DNA from: Bacteroidota bacterium
Lineage (GTDB): Bacteria > Bacteroidota > Bacteroidia > Chitinophagales > Chitinophagaceae
Reading direction: 5' to 3'
NCBI GenBank assembly: GCA_018268105.1
Contig: JAFDXG010000141.1
Span: 1 to 54,461, forward strand
Length of the DNA: 54,461 bases
The notes beneath the pieces were generated by a model. That model did not search any database and was not told the DNA's origin. It worked only from the letters and a program-made list of their open reading frames with translations. Shown one piece after another: positions 51,915-54,461 of this stretch. Both the position numbers and the translations under genes were made by a program. Within the stretch, counting starts at the first letter, position 1. Each line of letters begins with the position of its first letter.

Positions 51915-52568
51915 ATGAAATTTTTTATTGATACGGCCAATCTTAATCAGATAAAAGAAGCCAATGAACTTGGTATACTTGATGGTGTTACTACTAACCC
52001 CTCTCTCATGGCAAAAGAAGGTGTTAAAGGAGAAGAAGCTATTCGTAATCATTATAAAACCATCTGTGAAATGGTGTCCGGCGACGTGAGCGCTGAAGTA
52101 TTTTCTACAAATTTCGATGATATTATAGCAGAGGGTAAAACACTGGCGGCTATTCACCCCAATATCGTTGTAAAAGTTCCTATGATAAAAGATGGAGTAA
52201 AAGCAATGAAATGGTTTACCGACAATGGTATTAAAACCAATTGTACACTGGTATTCTCTGCCGGACAGGCAATTCTTGCTGCAAAGGCAGGCGCTGCTTA
52301 TGTTTCACCGTTTGTGGGAAGAATAGATGACGGGAATTGGGACGGTATGGAACTGGTAGGACAGATAGCCCAGATATATTCTTTACAGGGTTTCAAAACC
52401 CAGATACTTGCTGCTTCTATCCGCAGTTCACTGCATATAGTGCGGGCTGCCGAGCTTGGCGCTGATGTGTGCACCTGCCCGCTTGAATCTATTTTGGGTT
52501 TATTAAAACATCCTTTAACTGATATTGGACTTGCAAAGTTTCTGGATGATGCAAAAAAAATGAAGTAA
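51915..52568 (+). CDS. fsa: Fructose-6-phosphate aldolase / transaldolase-like protein
   Basis: A 217-residue class I aldolase of the small transaldolase (TalC/FSA) family. The start '[20 protein letters not shown]' with '[14 protein letters not shown]' is the family signature, and the Schiff-base lysine is Lys87 in VVKVPM (E. coli FsaA Lys85). '[31 protein letters not shown]' matches the second signature. Full transaldolase activity is more likely than fructose-6-phosphate cleavage in organisms that lack long TalB; sequence alone cannot decide. It lies 61 bases after the SRP RNA and is followed by a strong terminator. Confidence 0.93.
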   Translation: MKFFIDTANLNQIKEANELGILDGVTTNPSLMAKEGVKGEEAIRNHYKTICEMVSGDVSAEVFSTNFDDIIAEGKTLAAIHPNIVVKVPMIKDGVKAMKWFTDNGIKTNCTLVFSAGQAILAAKAGAAYVSPFVGRIDDGNWDGMELVGQIAQIYSLQGFKTQILAASIRSSLHIVRAAELGADVCTCPLESILGLLKHPLTDIGLAKFLDDAKKMK

Positions 52569-52591
52569 AATTTCCTGCTGATATCAATTCG

Positions 52592-52645
52592 AAATAGTGA
52601 AATACGGAAGCGCTACATTAACTCTCCGTGTTTCACTATTTTTTT
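52592..52645 (+). terminator. Strong intrinsic terminator after fsa
   Basis: A 17-bp stem, AAATAGTGAAATACGGA at 52592-52608 and TCCGTGTTTCACTATTT at 52625-52641, with one T-G pair, a 16-base loop, and a T7 run (52639-52645). It is located 24 bases after the fsa stop. Confidence 0.9.
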
Positions 52646-52724
52646 CTTTATTCGTAAATGAAGAACCGGGGTAAGTTTTATTTTTCAGTTTTTAAGAGAA
52701 TATCATTTTAATAAACTGATTTGA

Positions 52725-54044
52725 ATGGCATACACCAATAAATCCCGGTGGCAGAAGACAAGAAAATTTTTTAATGATGTACATCTTTGGCTGGGTTTAG
52801 CCAGTGGTTTGATCATTATAGTAGTATGCTTTAGCGGCACCATTTATACTTATAATACCGAACTCACCGAAATGGCTGCCCCGCATTTATACAAAGTTGA
52901 AAAGACAGCCCCAACCAGGATATCCCCGGATGATTTATTAGCGAAAGTTGAACTGGTATCCGGCGGAAAGGTAACCGCTTTGACCATACCCGCCGATGAG
53001 GAAAGAACCTACCAGTTTAATACCCGAACCAAAGATGATAAGTCACGCTTTGGAACCGTCTGGATGGTAAACCCTTATTCCGGCGAAATCACTGGCAACT
53101 CACAGGAAAAAACCGGCACGAAAGAATTTATGGGTACTATGTTCAGCCTGCACCGATGGCTGCTTTTAGATAAAATAGAAAAGCCGATTTTAAGTAGCAT
53201 GACCAACCGCGAACTGGGAAGTATGATCACAGGTTGGGCAACAATATTATTTACACTTGGCTGCATAACCGGGCTGGTAATTTGGTTTCCGCAAAAAATA
53301 AAAGCCTGGCGGCAAGGACTTTCCATAAAATGGAGTGGCAACTGGAAAAGAGTAAACCACGATCTTCATAATACTCTTGCCTTCTATGCTTTGTTTTTTT
53401 TATTGCTGATGGGACTTACTGGTCCTCAATGGTCATTTAAATGGTACCGGGAAGGTTTGCAAAAGACCCTCGGTGTATATAAGCCGGAACAGAAAGGAGC
53501 TAAGCCGGGAGATCAGGCAGCAGCAAAAGGAAATGTAGAACGAAAAGGTGAAGGCAGGATACAGATGACCGGATCTGAAAAAGATGCTGTTGTAAAAGAT
53601 GAAGCCCTCCGCCGTTTAGCTATTGCTGCATATATTGACGCTGCCGACAAGGTATTGCCTTATGAAGGAAATTACACTATTACACTACCCTCAGATCAGG
53701 GGTCACCGGTAAACATCAGCAAAACAAAAATTGGTTTTTTTGCACCTGCAGCAGGAGACAGGATATCGTTGAATCAACATACCGGCGCTACGGTAAAGCT
53801 GGATATTTTCAGGGATAAACCTTTAAATGAACGTATTGCTGCTTCTATCAAAGCCCTGCACGTAGGAAATGTATATGGCGGATTTACAAAATTGCTTTAT
53901 TTTATATCCTGTCTTATTGCCACTACCCTACCCGTTACCGGAACGATGATATGGCTTAATAAACTGAAAAAGAAAAGAAAAAGGAATAAACCGAAACCGG
54001 TTGTATCAACTATAAAACTAAGCCCGAAACCTGCAAGCATATAG
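52725..54044 (+). CDS. PepSY-associated transmembrane (PepSY_TM) protein
   Basis: A 439-residue membrane protein of the PepSY_TM/PiuB-like family. The first helix is in 'DVHLWLGLASGLIIIVVCFSGTIYTYNTEL' (about 19-45), the hallmark of the family. A periplasmic PepSY-like part follows (about 55-130), then helices near 165-190, 215-235 and 385-405 with 'HRWLLLDK' and 'HDLHNTLAFYALFFLLLMGLTG'. These proteins often accompany siderophore receptors and are thought to reduce or release iron, or to handle periplasmic electrons. The conserved His in HLW, HRW and HDLHN could bind heme or metal. No TonB receptor is visible beside it. A long linker at about 255-290 is Gly/Lys/Glu rich. Confidence 0.9.
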   Translation: MAYTNKSRWQKTRKFFNDVHLWLGLASGLIIIVVCFSGTIYTYNTELTEMAAPHLYKVEKTAPTRISPDDLLAKVELVSGGKVTALTIPADEERTYQFNTRTKDDKSRFGTVWMVNPYSGEITGNSQEKTGTKEFMGTMFSLHRWLLLDKIEKPILSSMTNRELGSMITGWATILFTLGCITGLVIWFPQKIKAWRQGLSIKWSGNWKRVNHDLHNTLAFYALFFLLLMGLTGPQWSFKWYREGLQKTLGVYKPEQKGAKPGDQAAAKGNVERKGEGRIQMTGSEKDAVVKDEALRRLAIAAYIDAADKVLPYEGNYTITLPSDQGSPVNISKTKIGFFAPAAGDRISLNQHTGATVKLDIFRDKPLNERIAASIKALHVGNVYGGFTKLLYFISCLIATTLPVTGTMIWLNKLKKKRKRNKPKPVVSTIKLSPKPASI

Positions 54045-54461
54045 TATTCAATTTATACCAATAAAAATCAATGAGGGAAAAAATATTCTACCCTGATACC
54101 TTTATTCCGGGTTTGACCTTAATATTTCTGATTACATACACTTCAGCAGGTACGCTAATATAAGTTATCCCATAGTGAAAACCTTTACAAGCCACAGCAC
54201 CTTTCTGACAATACCATCTATATAAACGGTGTATTGAGCAGTCCGGTAAATCTTTTTTAGCCGGGATACAGTTTTAAACTGCTTGTGATTTGTTTTAATT
54301 GAGGTCGTTAAGTCATAAACACTATAATCCAAAATTCTTTATGGCTATGTCAATACCCTAAACAGGTGATATTATAATTTGAGCAGAATACTATTCAGGA
54401 GTGGTGCACTAATCTGCCAGTCTTATTTTGAATTGCTGACAAATGCTATTCGTCTGCTGTC
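54045..54461. other. No convincing gene in the last 417 bases
   Basis: Both strands were read. The longest ATG frame is 30 codons (54071-54163, MREKIFYPDTF...), not recognizable. A minus-strand frame from the right edge to a stop at 54410-54412 could be the tail of a gene outside the window, but it is too short to judge. No clear hairpin or promoter box is seen. It could be decayed coding DNA. Confidence 0.5.

Noticed and set aside
51573..52157. 194-codon minus-strand frame across the SRP RNA
   Set aside because: It spans ffs and parts of two clear plus-strand genes; the translation has no protein character.

Overview
The window is chromosomal DNA from a member of the Bacteroidota, most likely Chitinophagaceae or a close relative. 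The grounds are a SusC/SusD pair, a DUF5103 protein, a GlmU-like hexapeptide protein beside tpiA, OstA-like and LptD proteins, AT-rich spacers without Shine-Dalgarno signals, and several -7 boxes of the TANNTTTG type. No phage, transposase, CRISPR array or conjugation gene is visible. The assignment rests on protein families read by eye, not on a database search.

Layout. 1-4007 (+): end of an NfeD-like gene, a slipin, a small unknown protein, a flavin-reductase-like/UbiA fusion and an anchored SRPBCC/effector-binding protein. 4013-15420 (-): an uptake-type operon of SusC, SusD and two giant paralogous FG-GAP/UnbV proteins, with a strong intrinsic terminator between susD and the FG-GAP genes. 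It is divergent from a LacI-type regulator (15677-16657), with a LacI-type palindrome in between. No carbohydrate-active enzyme is encoded there, so it is not an ordinary polysaccharide utilization locus. 16721-16992 (-): a tRNA-Arg(TCT) and a rearranged tRNA-Arg-like copy. 17122-25414: ung, plsC and an envelope cluster (lptD on -, then amidase, MCE/MlaD and OstA-like on +). 25386-29807 (-): a tight operon of glycosyltransferase, flippase, tpiA and a GlmU-like protein. 30032-34745: M1 peptidase (-), then a solute-binding lipoprotein, a DinB/YfiT protein and a Nudix hydrolase (+).

34796-46064 holds a complete myo-inositol catabolic operon: iolB, iolC, iolA, iolG, a sodium/solute symporter, iolJ, iolD and iolE. 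It is divergent from a second LacI-type regulator, and an operator-like palindrome with the same core as the first one lies between them. The pathway reads: import by the symporter, IolG oxidation, IolE dehydration, IolD ring hydrolysis, IolB isomerization, IolC phosphorylation, IolJ aldol cleavage, IolA conversion of malonate semialdehyde. Several spacers carry degenerate ATTTCAAAT or ACTTGAAAC repeats and small palindromes.

46192-54461: DUF805 protein, APC permease, methyltransferase and a LolC/FtsX-type permease (all -), then DUF5103, the small SRP RNA (ffs), a transaldolase-like fsa with a strong terminator, and a PepSY membrane protein. The last 417 bases show no convincing gene.

The best candidates for something undescribed are the SusCD/double-propeller UnbV locus with its internal terminator, the PNPOx-UbiA fusion, the rearranged tRNA-like copy and the repeat-bearing spacers of the inositol operon.
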